A stretch of 64,000 bases of DNA from Polyangia bacterium (lineage in GTDB: Bacteria > Myxococcota_A > Polyangia > Nannocystales > Nannocystaceae): NCBI GenBank assembly GCA_030430565.1, contig JAUIKS010000045.1, positions 27,574-91,573 of the forward strand. Reading direction: 5' to 3'. The notes under the pieces were generated by a model. That model was not told the DNA's origin and made no database searches. It was given only the letters and a program-made list of their open reading frames with translations. This document shows, one piece after another, positions 27,580-36,449 of this stretch (within the stretch, counting starts at the first letter, position 1; the number at the start of each line of letters is the position of its first letter). A program made the translations under genes and the position numbers.

Positions 27580-27742
27580 TTCAGAGCCGAAAGATCTCGC
27601 CTGCGCGGCCGGCCGGCCGCGGGCGTCGGCGCGCGCGAAGTCGACGCGTCCCCGCGCGCGAGCGCGCCCGCGCCCGTTTTTTAACATGTACTATCAATCA
27701 GGTAATAGGCTTCGCGGCCGCGCGCGGAGCCGTCGAGACGCG

Positions 27743-28783
27743 ATGTCATCGAAGCACGAAATCACGCTCAACAACGTCCCGATCGCCTGGGATCTCGAGG
27801 CCGGGGACCTCTCGTTCTTCGGCCTGCAGTCGGTCCTGTTCTGGCTGAACCCGTCGCTGTACCGAATGCTCAAGCCGCTGGTCGACGTCTGCGGCGTCGA
27901 GCTGTACCGCCTGCTGGTCGCGCTCGAGTCGAGCAAGGGGACCGAGGAGGACTATCACGCGATGGTGACGCAGCTCGGCGAGACCTTCGCGGAGGGCTTC
28001 CTGGCCTGGGGCGCGGCGGTCTCGACGGCCGGCTGGGGGCGCTTTGAGCTGCCCGAGCTCGACCTCGAGGCCCGGACCGCGCGCGTCAAGGTCACGAGCC
28101 CGTGGGAGCTGAAGATGCAGCGCGGGACCGAGGAGCGCTGGGGCTGTCCTTTCATTCAGGGGAAGATCATCGGCGTGTTCACCCACGCCTTCGGCGCGCG
28201 GTGCTGGGCGGACGAGGTGAAGACCGTCGACCGCGAGGATGAGCTCTCCGTCGAGCTGCGCGTGTACGCGGACGATCGCACGCTCGCCGGCGAGCTCGAG
28301 CGGCTCCGCGCGGAGCAGCAGAACGCGCGCGAGCGCCGACTGCAGGCGATGATCGACGGCGCGACCGAGACGCTGCACGAGAAGCTCGAGCTGGTCGAGC
28401 ACCAGCGCGGGGTGATCCGGAGCATGTCCGCGCCGCTCATCCAGGTGTGGGACGGCGTGCTCGTGCTCCCGCTGATCGGCGAGCTCGACGAGGCGCGCGC
28501 CGAGGCGCTGATCGAGCGCACGCTCGCGGCGGTCTCGGCCCGCGGGGCCGAGTACGTGATCATCGACCTCACCGGGGTCTCGCTGTTCAGCTCGGCGGCC
28601 GCGAACGCGCTGCTGCGGACCGTCGCGGCCGCGCGCCTGCTCGGCGCCCGGTGCCTGCTCACCGGGCTCTCTCCGTCGGTGGCGCAGGCGCTCGTCAAGG
28701 TCGGGACGGCGCTCGCGGATGTCCCCTCCTTCGCGACCGTCCAGACCGCGCTCGAGACGGTGCTCAAGCTCAGCCGGCAGTGA
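27743..28783 (+). CDS. V4R-like plus STAS domain protein, RsbR-type
   Basis: 346 residues from the ATG at 27743. The N-terminal 190 residues carry a segment like the V4R (4-vinyl reductase) small-molecule-binding domain, ending in RWGCPFIQGKIIGVFTHAFGARCW. A coiled-coil linker of about 45 residues follows (ELERLRAEQQNARERRLQ), then a STAS domain (about 245-345) with VLVLPLIGELDEARAE, YVIIDLTGVSLFSSAAANALL and GARCLLTGLSPSVAQALVKVG. The STAS part is very close to RsbR-type stressosome proteins, but the usual phospho-Thr position is occupied by Ser-Ser here. It likely senses a ligand and relays it through a partner-switching pathway whose other parts are not in this window. Confidence 0.8.
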   Translation: MSSKHEITLNNVPIAWDLEAGDLSFFGLQSVLFWLNPSLYRMLKPLVDVCGVELYRLLVALESSKGTEEDYHAMVTQLGETFAEGFLAWGAAVSTAGWGRFELPELDLEARTARVKVTSPWELKMQRGTEERWGCPFIQGKIIGVFTHAFGARCWADEVKTVDREDELSVELRVYADDRTLAGELERLRAEQQNARERRLQAMIDGATETLHEKLELVEHQRGVIRSMSAPLIQVWDGVLVLPLIGELDEARAEALIERTLAAVSARGAEYVIIDLTGVSLFSSAAANALLRTVAAARLLGARCLLTGLSPSVAQALVKVGTALADVPSFATVQTALETVLKLSRQ

Positions 28784-28811
28784 GGGGTTCTCGCCGCGGG
28801 TTGTTAACGAG

Positions 28812-28844
28812 CGACGCCGCCTGACGGGGGTCGAGGCGGCGTCG
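28812..28844. terminator. Hairpin between convergent genes
   Basis: CGACGCCGCCT and AGGCGGCGTCG form a perfect 11-bp stem with an 11-base loop, placed between the stops of the convergent V4R-STAS and TPR genes. It can end transcription from either side, although no strong U-tract follows. Confidence 0.6.
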
Positions 28845-28879
28845 GCTGCGTTTGTCGCTGTCGCTGTCGCGCTTGTGCG

Positions 28880-30916
28880 CTAGTTCTGCTGACCGCGGGG
28901 CGGAGGCAGCGTGCTGAGGATCTTCGTGAACTCGGGGTGGTTCGGGACCATCTGCAGGGCCGCCTGACAGATCTGGCGACACTCGGCGAACATGTTGGCG
29001 TCGCGCATACAGCTGGCGAGGTTGACGACCGGGTTGATGTCGCGGGGGTTGAGCGCGACCACGGCGCGCAGGTGCTCGACCGCCTCGCGCGGGCGGCCTT
29101 GCTTGCGCATGATGGCGGCGATCAGGTTGCGGATCTCGGCGTCGTTGGGGCGCAGCCGGACCGCGTTCATCAGGTGACCGAGCGCCGCGTTGTCGCCCTC
29201 GGTGCCGCGCACGGCGAGCGCGAGCATGAGGTGCGGCTGCCAGTAGTTGGGCTCGGCGCCGATGATCTCGCGGAGGAAGCGCGCGGCGTCCTGCTGCTCC
29301 TTGGCGCTCGACGAGCGCACGCCCTCGATCGCGGCGTCGTACTTGTCCTCGAAGTCCTCGATGTTGAGGGTGAGGCGGGCGCGTCGGGCGAAGGCGTCGT
29401 CGTCGAGCGAGCGACGGGGCAGCGCGAGGATCTTGTCGAGGTAGGGGCGCGCCTTCTCCTGCTCGTCGGTGTCGAGATACATGTTGGCGGCGTAGCGGAG
29501 CACCGCGCCGTTGTTCTCGTGCTTGCCGGCGGCCTTGAGGATCAGCTCGCCGGCGACATCGACGTCCTCCTCCTCGTAGAGGTCGAGCAGCATGTCGAGC
29601 GAGCTCTTGGCGATGCGCGGGAGCTCGACGGCGGCCGCGAGCAGCGCGAGCGCCTCTTTCTGATCGTCGGCGCGGTGGGCGTCGTCGGGGCTGTCCCAGA
29701 GCACGTTGGCGAGGTCGCCGTAGGCGCTCGGGACCTTGCCCTCCTCGATGGCACGGCGGAGGAACGGCTCAGCCTCGTCGAACTCGTCGTTCTCGATCAT
29801 CAGGCTGCCGAGCTGGGCCATCACGACCGGACCCTCGTTGCCGTTCTCGACGCAGAACTTGGCGACCTTGAGCGCGTTCTCGAGATCCTCGGCCTGGCGC
29901 AGCGTGTCGATGAAGGCGGCCGCGACGTTGGCGTTCTGCGGGTTGATGTTGAGCGCCTGCTGGAACGCGTTGACGGCTCCGCCGAGGTCGCCGATGCGCC
30001 GCAGGACGACCGCCAGGTGATACCAGCAGCCCTGGTCGGTCTTGCGCTTCTGGGCCGAGATCGTGAGCGCCTGGACCGAGAGCGGGATCGCGGCCTGGTC
30101 GGGCTGCCCGTTGATCAGGATGTCGGTCATCGCGTGGATCGCCTGCATGGCGGGATCCATGGTCGGCGTCCGGTTGATCGCGTCCATCAGCGGCGAGAGC
30201 AGCTGGTCCGAGGTCGTGGGGACGCAGCGGCCTTGGAGCGCGCTGAGGTTGCCGAGGCCGACGAGGAAGGAGACCAGCGACTGATGGTTATCGGTCCCGA
30301 AGGCCTTGTCCCACGACTCGGTCTTGACCGAGACGTTGAGGCGCAGCGCGAAGTCCTTGAGCATGTCGTGCATCTGTTTGCCGAGCGCGTCGGGGCCGCC
30401 CTCGAAGCTCCAGGTCTGCAGCTCGTGGACCTTGGCGTCGTCGCCGCTGCCCTCGACCTCGACCAGCCGGGTCGAGAACGCGAGCTTGTCCTCTTGCACG
30501 TGCATATCGCTGACGACGCCGTAGCGCGCGTTCGGGAACCGGCGGATGCCCTCGATGATGCGCTCGTCCGTCCAGCCCTCGCGGAACACCATGAGCGCGG
30601 GGACCTTGCGCCCGTTCTGCTCCTGCATGGCGGTGAAGACCGGCGCGGCCGCCTTGCCGCCGAGCTGCGCGAGCTCCTGCGCCCACCAGCGCTGCACGCC
30701 CATGGCCAGGGGGGCGCCCTTGCCCTCGTTGGTGCAGGCGATCGGCAGCGAGACGAGCTCGATCGCGGCGGCGGCCGCGACCATCTCAGGGCTGCCTTGG
30801 CCGTTCTCGTCGAGCGCCTCGCTCTCCTCATCGCCCTCGTCGATCATCATCGTGCCGTCGGGCTGAAGGTCTTCCTGCGAGAAGTCTTGATTTTGATCCT
30901 GGTCGTCGCCGGCCAT
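28880..30916 (-). CDS. Large TPR-repeat protein
   Basis: 678 residues from the ATG at 30916. The N terminus is acidic and Gln/Asp-rich with no signal peptide, so it is probably cytoplasmic. Residues about 50-230 form a mixed alpha/beta domain (LVSLPIACTNEGKGAPLAMGVQRWW onward) that I do not recognise. From about 270 to the end there are many tetratricopeptide-like repeats: WYHLAVVLRRIGDLGGAVNAFQQALNINPQNANV, LGSLMIENDEFDEAEPFLRRAIEEG, LIAAIMRKQGRPREAVEHLRAVVALNPRDINPV. The repeats suggest a scaffold for protein complexes. Confidence 0.85.
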   Translation of the reverse strand: MAGDDQDQNQDFSQEDLQPDGTMMIDEGDEESEALDENGQGSPEMVAAAAAIELVSLPIACTNEGKGAPLAMGVQRWWAQELAQLGGKAAAPVFTAMQEQNGRKVPALMVFREGWTDERIIEGIRRFPNARYGVVSDMHVQEDKLAFSTRLVEVEGSGDDAKVHELQTWSFEGGPDALGKQMHDMLKDFALRLNVSVKTESWDKAFGTDNHQSLVSFLVGLGNLSALQGRCVPTTSDQLLSPLMDAINRTPTMDPAMQAIHAMTDILINGQPDQAAIPLSVQALTISAQKRKTDQGCWYHLAVVLRRIGDLGGAVNAFQQALNINPQNANVAAAFIDTLRQAEDLENALKVAKFCVENGNEGPVVMAQLGSLMIENDEFDEAEPFLRRAIEEGKVPSAYGDLANVLWDSPDDAHRADDQKEALALLAAAVELPRIAKSSLDMLLDLYEEEDVDVAGELILKAAGKHENNGAVLRYAANMYLDTDEQEKARPYLDKILALPRRSLDDDAFARRARLTLNIEDFEDKYDAAIEGVRSSSAKEQQDAARFLREIIGAEPNYWQPHLMLALAVRGTEGDNAALGHLMNAVRLRPNDAEIRNLIAAIMRKQGRPREAVEHLRAVVALNPRDINPVVNLASCMRDANMFAECRQICQAALQMVPNHPEFTKILSTLPPPRGQQN

Positions 30917-31160
30917 ATGGCGCGCAAGCGTGCCCGAACCGTCTCCAGCGCGCAAGGACGCGCGCCCGCGCGGCGCGGCCGAATTCGAACGATCAGGGCC
31001 GGCGGATGGGCGGGCGCGCCCGGACGTCGTCGCGCCGCCGCGGGCTCGGGCCGGGCGCGCCAACGAAGCGCACGAGCGAGCTGATACGCTTGTGCTGTCC
31101 GTCGGTTCGCGTCGCGTTCGCGCCCGTCGACGGGTCGCCGCGAATTCGATCAACATCGTG

Positions 31161-32768
31161 ATGGGAGTGAAGTCACGTAGCGCGCCCGGGTGGACGATCG
31201 GCCGAGCGTCGGGGAGACCCCTCGCGCGCGCGTCTATCGGCCTGTCCCTCGCGATCGCGGCTGGAGCGGCGATCGGCTGCGGCGGCGCCGATGCTGAGGT
31301 CCGCGCGGTCTGGCTCGATCGCGGGCGCACGCCGGACGGCTCGAGGGCGTTGCGGGTGTACAGCGGCGGGCGCCTGAGCGAACGCGTGGTGCGGGGCGGG
31401 TCAGCCGACGCCGCGCCGATCTTGACCCTGGGCCTCGACCCGCGCGGTCGCGGAGCCGTGCTGCGCTCGCCCAGCGTGAGCGCGTCGGCGCGGCTGCTCA
31501 GCTACGTCGACCTCGAGGTCGGCCGCAGCCTCGCCGTGCGCGTCCCGGGGTCCGCGTCGCTGGGCTACTCGGGACGCGGGGACGTGCTGTGGTGGGTCGA
31601 CCCCTGTGACAGCGAGCTCGCGGTGCTGCCGCTGGCGAGATCGTTTCAGCACGCGCTCGGGGGTGACGATGGCGATGAGGTGACGCCGCTCTCGCTCACG
31701 CCCGCGGACGAGGTTTCGGCGGGCGGCTGTCGTGAGCGCGTCGGGATCGTCTCGGCGAGCGACGCGCCGGTGCTGTTCACGGTCACGCTCGGGTCCGGCT
31801 TCGCCGAGCCCGAGATCGATCCCGCGGGCGTCGTCGCGGCTTATCGACTCCCGGACCTCGAGGGCGAGGAGACGGCGCTGCGCGAGCTCGGGCGCGGCGA
31901 GGCGGTTTGGGAGCCCGAGCGAGCGCTCGCCTGGGCGCCTGTGCTGCGCTGCGACGGCCCGGCCCGGCACTGCCGACTCGGGCTCGTCGACCCCGACGGC
32001 GAGGGCCTCAGCGTGCCCGTCGCCGACGATGAGGTCTGCGCGATGCAGCGCTGGAGCTGGCGCGTCGATGACGATGGCGATGGCGATGGCGGACCCGGGC
32101 CCGCTGTCTGCACGTTGAACTCGACTGTCGCGGGGGACATCTTCTCGATGTCGCCGCTGGCCGCGATCTCGCCGCGCCACTACGTGCTCGCGCCCGCCGA
32201 TCGCGGCTCGATCGTGCGCTACGACTGGACGAACGGCGAGCTGCAGTCCGCGCCGCTCGAGCGCTACGCGTCGCCGTTTCGGTTCAAGCGGACCCAGGAC
32301 GGTCGCGCCGTGGTCGCGCTCACACCCTCCGGGCCGATGGTGCGCGTCGGCGACGAGGGGATCGAATTCATCAGCATCGAGTCAGACGCTTGCGAGAACC
32401 CGCAAGACCCCGTGATCTCGCCTTCGGGTCGCTGGGCCGCGTGGACCTGCGTCTCGTACACGCTCACGCTCACCGGCGTGCTCGCGAGCGCGACGGTGGT
32501 CCGGGTCAGCGGCGCGGGGATGGAGCGCTTCGACGGCGTGCCGATGTGGGTGACGGCGATCGACGACGACGGCGTGATCTTGATGTGGAGCCGCCCGAGC
32601 GACGGCTTCTTCGACGTCGACGGGCTGCCCGTGGTCGCGCCGCGCAACCTCTACACGCTGACGCCGGATGACGTGCTCAACCGCGTCGACGCGCTCGAGC
32701 CCGAGCCCGAGCTGACGGTCGAGCTCGACGGGCAGAGCTCGCACTGGATCGCCGCGCGGGCGCTCTGA
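31161..32768 (+). CDS. Hypothetical lipoprotein
   Basis: 535 residues from the ATG at 31161, which gives a basic N terminus, a hydrophobic stretch (IGLSLAIAAGAAIGC) and a good lipobox Cys. The longer in-frame extension is Arg/Pro-rich and looks non-coding. The mature part has repeated strand-like segments (VLWWVDPCDSELAVLPL, ISPRHYVLAPADRGSIVRYDWTNGELQSAPL, VISPSGRWAAWTCVS) consistent with a WD/propeller-like fold. Its upstream region (30917-31160) also separates it from the divergent TPR gene. The function is unknown. Confidence 0.72.
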   Translation: MGVKSRSAPGWTIGRASGRPLARASIGLSLAIAAGAAIGCGGADAEVRAVWLDRGRTPDGSRALRVYSGGRLSERVVRGGSADAAPILTLGLDPRGRGAVLRSPSVSASARLLSYVDLEVGRSLAVRVPGSASLGYSGRGDVLWWVDPCDSELAVLPLARSFQHALGGDDGDEVTPLSLTPADEVSAGGCRERVGIVSASDAPVLFTVTLGSGFAEPEIDPAGVVAAYRLPDLEGEETALRELGRGEAVWEPERALAWAPVLRCDGPARHCRLGLVDPDGEGLSVPVADDEVCAMQRWSWRVDDDGDGDGGPGPAVCTLNSTVAGDIFSMSPLAAISPRHYVLAPADRGSIVRYDWTNGELQSAPLERYASPFRFKRTQDGRAVVALTPSGPMVRVGDEGIEFISIESDACENPQDPVISPSGRWAAWTCVSYTLTLTGVLASATVVRVSGAGMERFDGVPMWVTAIDDDGVILMWSRPSDGFFDVDGLPVVAPRNLYTLTPDDVLNRVDALEPEPELTVELDGQSSHWIAARAL

Positions 32769-32775
32769 GGCGGGG

Positions 32776-33651
32776 TCAGGGCTGCACCAAGAACCAGGTC
32801 ACGAAGTCGAGCGTCTCATCGCAGCTCGTGCTCGCGTGGGCGACCGTGACGTGGGCCGTGTAGCTCTGGTCTCCGAGCGAGAGCGGCGCGCTCGCGTCCG
32901 AGGCGATCGTGACCGGCGCGCCGCCGTCGGGCGTGAGCTCGAGATCGTAGCGCGTCAGCGCGTCTCCGCAGCAGCCGTCCTCGACGTCGCCGGCGCAGGC
33001 GCAGTCACGCGGCGCGACCATCGCGATCTCGAGCGCGGGCAGGCCGGCCTCCGTGACCGCTGCGGGGGCGCCGTGCTCGGTGCCCGCGAGCAGCCGCGGC
33101 GCGCCGTCGCCTGGCGCCTCCCACAGGACCAGCGCGCGCGTCTCACAGTCGGCGGGCGGGGGCGCGACCGCGGTGTGGTGCTCAAACAGCACGCACATCC
33201 CCTCCGTGAGGGCGCCGGCCGGCAGGATGTCGAGGGGGAACAGCTCGCCGCCGAGGCAGGTGTTGCAGGCCGGGTCGAGGCACTCGCGGACGTTGTCGGT
33301 CGCGACGCGTCCGTAGTGGGTCGTCGTGAACCCGCAGTTGCTGTCGAGGTTCTCCGCGACGAGATCGAGGCGCTCGTTCGGCGGGATCGCGCAGCCCGCT
33401 CCGGTCTCGCTCGTGGCGCCGGCCGTGGTCGCGTCGGTGGTCACGTCAGCGCCGGCGGTGGTCGAGCTGGTCGAACTCTCGTCCGTGCCCGCGCTCGCGA
33501 CGTCCTCGGTCGTCGCGCTGTCGGTCGTGGTCGTGGTGCTCGCGGCGCTCGTGGTCTCGCCGTCCCCGCCGGCGCAGCTGAGGAGCAGCGCCAGCAGCGG
33601 CGCGAGCGAGGCGACGCGGGCGCGCGGGCGGAAGCGAACAACTGTCCTCAC
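32776..33651 (-). CDS. Hypothetical lipoprotein with Thr/Ser linker
   Basis: 291 residues from a GTG at 33651. The N terminus RTVVRFRPRARVASLAPLLALLLSC is a typical lipoprotein signal. A Thr/Ser/Ala/Asp linker (to about residue 85) precedes a Cys-rich domain (CGFTTTHYGRVATDNVRECLDPACNTCLGG, CACAGDVEDGCCGDAL). The stop is eight bases from the convergent lipoprotein gene. A TGTCC-TCAC-GGACA dyad covers the start codon, which is unusual. I do not recognise the mature domain. Confidence 0.75.
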   Translation of the reverse strand: MRTVVRFRPRARVASLAPLLALLLSCAGGDGETTSAASTTTTTDSATTEDVASAGTDESSTSSTTAGADVTTDATTAGATSETGAGCAIPPNERLDLVAENLDSNCGFTTTHYGRVATDNVRECLDPACNTCLGGELFPLDILPAGALTEGMCVLFEHHTAVAPPPADCETRALVLWEAPGDGAPRLLAGTEHGAPAAVTEAGLPALEIAMVAPRDCACAGDVEDGCCGDALTRYDLELTPDGGAPVTIASDASAPLSLGDQSYTAHVTVAHASTSCDETLDFVTWFLVQP

Positions 33652-33656
33652 GGACA
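33643..33656. promoter_or_regulatory. Perfect dyad over a start codon
   Basis: TGTCC-TCAC-GGACA is a perfect 5-bp-arm dyad that includes the GTG start of the lipoprotein gene. It belongs to the recurring family. At this place it could act as a repressor site or as an RNA hairpin hiding the start. Confidence 0.4.
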
Positions 33657-33667
33657 GGATTCTAACA

Positions 33668-34834
33668 TCAGGCGCGGCCGGCCAGCTCGACGACGCGGTC
33701 CATCATGTGCTCGACCTCCTCCTCGGTCGAGTAGAAGTGCGGGCCGAGCCGGAGGCCGCAGTTCGGGCGCCAGTCGTGGTTGTAGCGCTCGGCGATGAGC
33801 TGCTTCGAGGCCGCCTCGCTGCCCTCGAAGTCGACCGCGACGAAGCCGGTGCGGCGCTCGTGGTCGAGCGGCGAGTGGATCGTCAGGCCGGCCGCCTGCG
33901 CGCGGTCGATGATGCGCTGACAGAGCGCGAGGTTGTGCCGGCGGATCCGCTCGAGGCCGATCTCGTGGAGGTTCTTGTAGGCCTCGCGCGCGACGAAGTA
34001 CGCGGGCATCGAGGGGGTGCCGCCGAGGAAGTGGTGGTTGCCCGCGGCGTACTCGATCGGCGCCGGCTTGAACGCGAAGGGCTGCTGGTGGCCCATCCAG
34101 CCGGTGATGCGCGGCTTGAGGCGCTCGCGCAGCGCGGGTTTCATCCACATGAAACACGTGCCAGGTCCGCCGCACAGCCACTTGTGACTGCCGCCGACGA
34201 CGATATCCGCGCCCCAGGCGGCGACGTCGATCGGCACGGCGCCGGCGGTCTGGTAGACATCGACCATCACCAGCGCGCCGACCTCATGGGCGCGCTTCGT
34301 GATCGCGGTGATGTCCTGGAGCGCGCCGGAGACGTAGATCCCGTGGGACAGCGGCACGATCGCGGTGGTCTCGTCGATCGCCTCGAGCATGCGCTCCGTC
34401 GAGACGGTCATGCCGTCGTCCGAGGGCACGAGCTCGAGCTTCGCGCCGAGCTGCTGGTAGCGCTCCCACACGTAGATGACGTTGGGGAACTGCAGGCTCT
34501 CGATCACGACCTTGTTGCGCGCGCCGGAGAAGTCGAGGCTGCTGGCGATCGAGGCCTGGAAGAAGGCGACGTTTTGGTTGAGCACCGTCTGCCCGTCGGG
34601 CGCCCCGAGGAACTGCGCGGCCGCGTCGGAGACCTCGTCCATGACCGCGAACCACTTGTCCCAGGCCTCGACGCCCTCGCTCGCCCACTGCGACGTGTAC
34701 TCCTGCAGCGCGCGCGTCGCCTGCCGCGGCATCGCGCCCATGCTGTTGCTGTTCATGTACGTCGTGTCGGCGAGGATCGGGTAGTCCTCGCGGTAGCGCG
34801 CGAGCTCGTGGTCGACAGCGAAGGTCTGCGTCAT
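33668..34834 (-). CDS. Kynureninase-like class V aminotransferase fold enzyme
   Basis: 388 residues from the ATG at 34834. The PLP-binding Lys lies in GADIVVGGSHKWLCGGPG, with the cofactor Asp in VMVDVYQTAGAVP upstream, typical of fold-type I class V enzymes. The order of motifs (TYMNSNSMGAMP, NVAFFQASIASSLDF, FHFLGGTPSMPAYF-like region, C-terminal RPNCGLRLGPHFYSTEEE) is closest to kynureninase, which cleaves kynurenine to anthranilate and alanine. Cys desulfurase-like or other lyase activity is possible. It sits 43 bp downstream of the secreted protein gene and 16 bp before the lipoprotein gene, so an operon is likely. Confidence 0.78.
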   Translation of the reverse strand: MTQTFAVDHELARYREDYPILADTTYMNSNSMGAMPRQATRALQEYTSQWASEGVEAWDKWFAVMDEVSDAAAQFLGAPDGQTVLNQNVAFFQASIASSLDFSGARNKVVIESLQFPNVIYVWERYQQLGAKLELVPSDDGMTVSTERMLEAIDETTAIVPLSHGIYVSGALQDITAITKRAHEVGALVMVDVYQTAGAVPIDVAAWGADIVVGGSHKWLCGGPGTCFMWMKPALRERLKPRITGWMGHQQPFAFKPAPIEYAAGNHHFLGGTPSMPAYFVAREAYKNLHEIGLERIRRHNLALCQRIIDRAQAAGLTIHSPLDHERRTGFVAVDFEGSEAASKQLIAERYNHDWRPNCGLRLGPHFYSTEEEVEHMMDRVVELAGRA

Positions 34835-34877
34835 GGGTTCATCCCCGACGACGCGCCCTCGCGGGCCGGTGCTCACC

Positions 34878-35906
34878 TCACCCGTGGGGCGCGCTCGTCT
34901 CCGACCAGGGTGTACCACGCTCGCGCGTGAGCGGGGGCGGCTCGGGGCGCGGCGTGTAGGGGTCGAAGGTCTGCTGGCTCACGCGCTGCGAATTGAGGCG
35001 CTGCAGCTCCCCGCGGCTGTAGCCGCGGCTCGAGTCGCGCGGCAGCTGGCGGCGGATAAACGACTCGATCGCGCGACGCGCCCGCTCGGCCGTGTGCTTG
35101 CGGGCCTCATCGATCACCGAGAGCGCCTCGCCGGGGACGTCCCCGGGCGTCAGCATAAACGTCTCGTCACAGTCGTCCCACAGCTGAAACAGCAGCTCGC
35201 GCCGCTGGTCGGCGTCCATGTCGTCGCGGGTCCAGACCGCGTAGAGGTCCTGGTCGAGCTCGGCGAAGCGCTGCGCCAGCAGCTCGAGGTTCCACTCGAC
35301 CGCCAGCCGGATCCGCATCGGCAAGGTCTTCTTGAGCAGCTCGGCCTTGAGCCGCGCGCCAGGGTCCATGCCCGCGAGCCACATCGCCCACTCGGTCGGC
35401 CCCGTGGTCTCCATGACCGTGCCGATGCCGAAGCCCGGCGGCAGCGCGCAGCACTTCCCGTGGTCGTGACTGCGGCTGTCGGGGCGCTTCCAGCGATCGG
35501 CGAAGTCGACGGTGCCGTCGTTGTTGAAGCGCGCCGTGAAGTTGTGGCCCGGGTCGACGTAGAGGTAGGTGCCGTCGCTGCGGCGCTTGAGCTCGAGCGA
35601 GTCGGCCGTCGGCACCGGCAGCTCCGCCGGGCCGCTCGGCGCGACGGGCGTCAGGCTCGCGGCGCCGGACGGGCGCGCTCGACGGATCGGCGACTCCGGG
35701 CGGCGCGGACCCTCCGAGATGCCGACGCTTCGCGGCGGCGGCGACGCGCGCTCGGTGTCGTAGGTCTTGGCCTCGCCTGGGTCGGAGGGGAACGCGTGGG
35801 CGTCAGGCGCCCGCCCGCCGAGCACCGCCGCGACGATCGCGAGCCCGACGAGCCGAAGGGCTCGCCGTTCGAACGCGAGATCGCGCGCGCGGGGTCGGGG
35901 CGCCAC
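34878..35906 (-). CDS. Secreted hypothetical protein
   Basis: 342 residues from a GTG. A hydrophobic signal ending in APDAHA (about residue 38) predicts export by Sec. A Pro/Ser-rich linker follows, then a globular part containing GTYLYVDPGHNFTARFNNDGTVDFADRW and a His-Gly-Lys-Cys-Cys motif, followed by helical segments (AVEWNLELLAQRFAELDQ, QRRELLFQLWDDCDETFM). I do not recognise the family. Similar gene order with gcvH upstream suggests only shared transcription, not shared function. Confidence 0.7.
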   Translation of the reverse strand: MAPRPRARDLAFERRALRLVGLAIVAAVLGGRAPDAHAFPSDPGEAKTYDTERASPPPRSVGISEGPRRPESPIRRARPSGAASLTPVAPSGPAELPVPTADSLELKRRSDGTYLYVDPGHNFTARFNNDGTVDFADRWKRPDSRSHDHGKCCALPPGFGIGTVMETTGPTEWAMWLAGMDPGARLKAELLKKTLPMRIRLAVEWNLELLAQRFAELDQDLYAVWTRDDMDADQRRELLFQLWDDCDETFMLTPGDVPGEALSVIDEARKHTAERARRAIESFIRRQLPRDSSRGYSRGELQRLNSQRVSQQTFDPYTPRPEPPPLTRERGTPWSETSAPHG

Positions 35907-35970
35907 GGCGTGAGTGTAGACCAGAACGTCGGCCCTCGCCCGTACGCTGCAGCACAGGCGGCGGCGCGCC

Positions 35971-36360
35971 TCAGTCGGCGAGCAGCGCGGCGTAGGCGGC
36001 GGCGTCGAGCAGCGCGTCGAGCTCGGCGCGGTCGCTCACGCGGATCTTGATCATCCAGCCGCCGTCGTAGGTGTCCTCGTTGACCCGCTCGGGCGCGTCC
36101 TCGAGCGCCTCGTTGACCGCGACGACCTCGCCGCTGACCGGCGCGTAGAGCTCGGAGACCGCCTTGACGGACTCGACCTCGCCGAAGACCGCGCCTTTCT
36201 CGAGCGTGTCGCCGACCTCGGGGAACTCCACGCCGACGATATCGCCGAGCTGCTCGGCGGCGTGCTCGGTGATGCCGATGACGACCGTGTCGTCACCCTC
36301 GAGGCGGGCCCACTCGTGATCTTTGCTGTAGCGGAGGTTCTGCGGGAGGTTCTCGGACAT
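35971..36360 (-). CDS. gcvH: Glycine cleavage system H protein
   Basis: 129 residues. The lipoyl-carrier segment EVESVKAVSELYAPVSGEVV contains the lipoylated Lys66. The N-terminal LRYSKDHEWARLEGDD and C-terminal DGGWMIKIRVSD are also typical of GcvH. It shuttles the aminomethyl group between the P, T and L proteins in glycine breakdown. gcvT lies 89 bp upstream on the same strand; gcvP is not in this window. Confidence 0.96.
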   Translation of the reverse strand: MSENLPQNLRYSKDHEWARLEGDDTVVIGITEHAAEQLGDIVGVEFPEVGDTLEKGAVFGEVESVKAVSELYAPVSGEVVAVNEALEDAPERVNEDTYDGGWMIKIRVSDRAELDALLDAAAYAALLAD

Positions 36361-36449
36361 GGCTCTTGCGCCTGCTGCTGGGGGTTGTTGCGGGAGAGTG
36401 TGGAGTCGATGAAGTGCGCTCGGACAGGAGCGAAGAGGCAGGAGCGCGC

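Noticed and set aside
28937..31084. A 715-codon plus-strand frame opposite the TPR gene
   Set aside because: The product is Arg/Val/Asp-rich without recognisable folds, while the minus strand has clear TPR repeats.
31094..31107. TGTCC-GTCG-GTTCG before the lipoprotein at 31161
   Set aside because: Only one arm fits; the right arm differs at two positions, so chance is likely.
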